Below are positions 6,228 to 6,954 of a stretch of 6,954 nt of DNA, piece after piece; position 1 is the stretch's first letter; the number at the start of each line of letters is the position of its first letter. The DNA is from Lutibacter sp. (GTDB lineage: Bacteria; Bacteroidota; Bacteroidia; Flavobacteriales; Flavobacteriaceae): the NCBI GenBank assembly GCA_030748365.1, contig JASMME010000073.1, positions 1 to 6,954 on the forward strand. The letters run 5' to 3'. The notes under the pieces are model-generated. The model did not search any database and had not been told where the DNA came from. It was given only the letters and a program-made list of their open reading frames with translations. Position numbers and translations under genes: made by a program.

Positions 6228-6954
6228 TTAGCTAAATTTGATAGTGATCATTTTTCGATAGTCCAGTCCCAGAAGTGTGCTGGCGCCCCCTACGGTTTCT
6301 AGGTTGCTCCTGAAGACAGAAATCTGAAGGTAATTGGCAGAATTAAACAGGGCCAGTTTACTGCCATCTTTTTGACGCTGCTCTTTTGGAAGGTCAAAGT
6401 CAATAAGATCACTGTACCGTTCGTATAGCTTAGTAAAGGTGTAGTTATTCGCAGTGATCTCAAAAGCCCGGGCTTTTCCAATCTTTTGAAACAGGTCTCT
6501 GTGGATATTACTCACCGCATTTCCATAATTGTCTATGTAGATGATATTTCCCGTGATGCTTCGGTGATTGGCAGAAACCACTGGCTGAAGTTCAACAGAC
6601 TTTTTTAAATCAGTACAAATCCTACCGATTACTTCGAGGGTTCCACCACGTGCGATATGGCAGGCCACTTTTACAAATACATCCAGTACGGGGAAACTCG
6701 TTTCTATCCGATCGTGAATGTTGATCTCTACAATCTTTTCAGGTTGTATTTCCAGTGCCAGTAAGGAGATAACGCCATTATCGGGGCAAATAAAAAAATG
6801 ATTGTCAAGTTTTAGGGCAATATGTCTGTTTTCAGCATTTAGCTCAGAATCAACCCCAATGATGTGGATACTTCCCTCAGGAAAACTCTTGTAGGCATTT
6901 TTTAGTATATAGGCGGTTTCGCCAATGTTGAAGGGAGAAACTTGGTGTGATATG
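6228..6954 (-). CDS. SAM hydroxide adenosyltransferase / SAM hydrolase family protein (DUF62), N-terminus cut by window edge
   Basis: The frame stays open to the right edge, giving 241 codons of a protein that is normally about 270 residues. Roughly 30-40 N-terminal residues, including the usual opening TTDFG-type strand, lie outside. A GTG at 6668 is internal and is not the start. In this partial numbering the visible landmarks are ISHQVSPFNIGE (1-12), GVDSE (33-37), the very conserved PDNGVIS (57-63), ARGGTLEVIG (101-110), the C-terminal-domain strand IIYIDNYGNAVSNI, and NSANYLQISVF near the end. The family splits S-adenosylmethionine into adenosine and methionine using water; chlorinase and fluorinase relatives use halide instead. 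Asp35 and Arg43 could be two members of the described Asp-Arg-His triad. The His position, FHGRD-like in hydrolases, reads FPVLD here. The gene is followed at two bases by the ABM gene in one transcription unit. The family call is firm; the exact activity is not. Confidence 0.9.
   Translation of the reverse strand, partial: ISHQVSPFNIGETAYILKNAYKSFPEGSIHIIGVDSELNAENRHIALKLDNHFFICPDNGVISLLALEIQPEKIVEINIHDRIETSFPVLDVFVKVACHIARGGTLEVIGRICTDLKKSVELQPVVSANHRSITGNIIYIDNYGNAVSNIHRDLFQKIGKARAFEITANNYTFTKLYERYSDLIDFDLPKEQRQKDGSKLALFNSANYLQISVFRSNLETVGGASTLLGLDYRKMITIKFS

Noticed and set aside
5911..6954. A halogenation or antibiotic biosynthesis cluster, suggested by the family names chlorinase/fluorinase and antibiotic biosynthesis monooxygenase
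   Set aside because: Both families are widespread with housekeeping or unknown roles, the hydrolase branch fits better, and no biosynthetic genes flank them here.

Overview
This window looks like chromosomal sequence from a Bacteroidota bacterium, probably of the Cytophagia or Flavobacteriia type. Three things point there. Two perfect copies of the Bacteroidota -7 promoter element TAnnTTTG (both TATATTTG) lie just upstream of minus-strand genes. Ribosome-binding sites are weak and A-rich. The protein set includes a PG_1098/THUMP-like methyltransferase and the Bacteroidota-style form of the SAM hydrolase family. Base composition is even by eye, and no insertion sequence, tRNA, rRNA or CRISPR array is visible.

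Layout from left to right. A small plus-strand gene (26-262) encodes a stand-alone LuxR-type DNA-binding domain. It converges on a long block of minus-strand genes, and an 8-bp inverted repeat fills the 29-base gap between the two stop codons. The minus-strand block, listed in its own transcription order from the right, begins with a SAM hydroxide adenosyltransferase/SAM hydrolase (DUF62) that is cut by the right window edge. Two bases after its stop comes a small antibiotic-biosynthesis-monooxygenase-fold protein. After a 240-base non-coding gap holding a hairpin and a promoter comes dnaN, the DNA polymerase III sliding clamp. A 192-base spacer separates dnaN from a lipoprotein-type gamma-glutamyltransferase. 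Last comes a two-gene unit with its own promoter: an AI-2E/PerM-family membrane protein followed, after 21 bases and in the same reading frame, by the methyltransferase, which has no ATG near its start.

Functionally this is mostly housekeeping: replication processivity (dnaN), glutathione and gamma-glutamyl peptide turnover in the periplasm (GGT), S-adenosylmethionine hydrolysis, a probable RNA methyltransferase and a membrane exporter-like protein. I see no defence system, secondary-metabolite cluster or evident novel multi-gene system. The points most worth a second look are the ATG-less methyltransferase joined in frame to the transporter, the apparent loss of a catalytic-triad histidine in the SAM hydrolase homologue, the tight SAM hydrolase/monooxygenase pair, and the control region upstream of dnaN.
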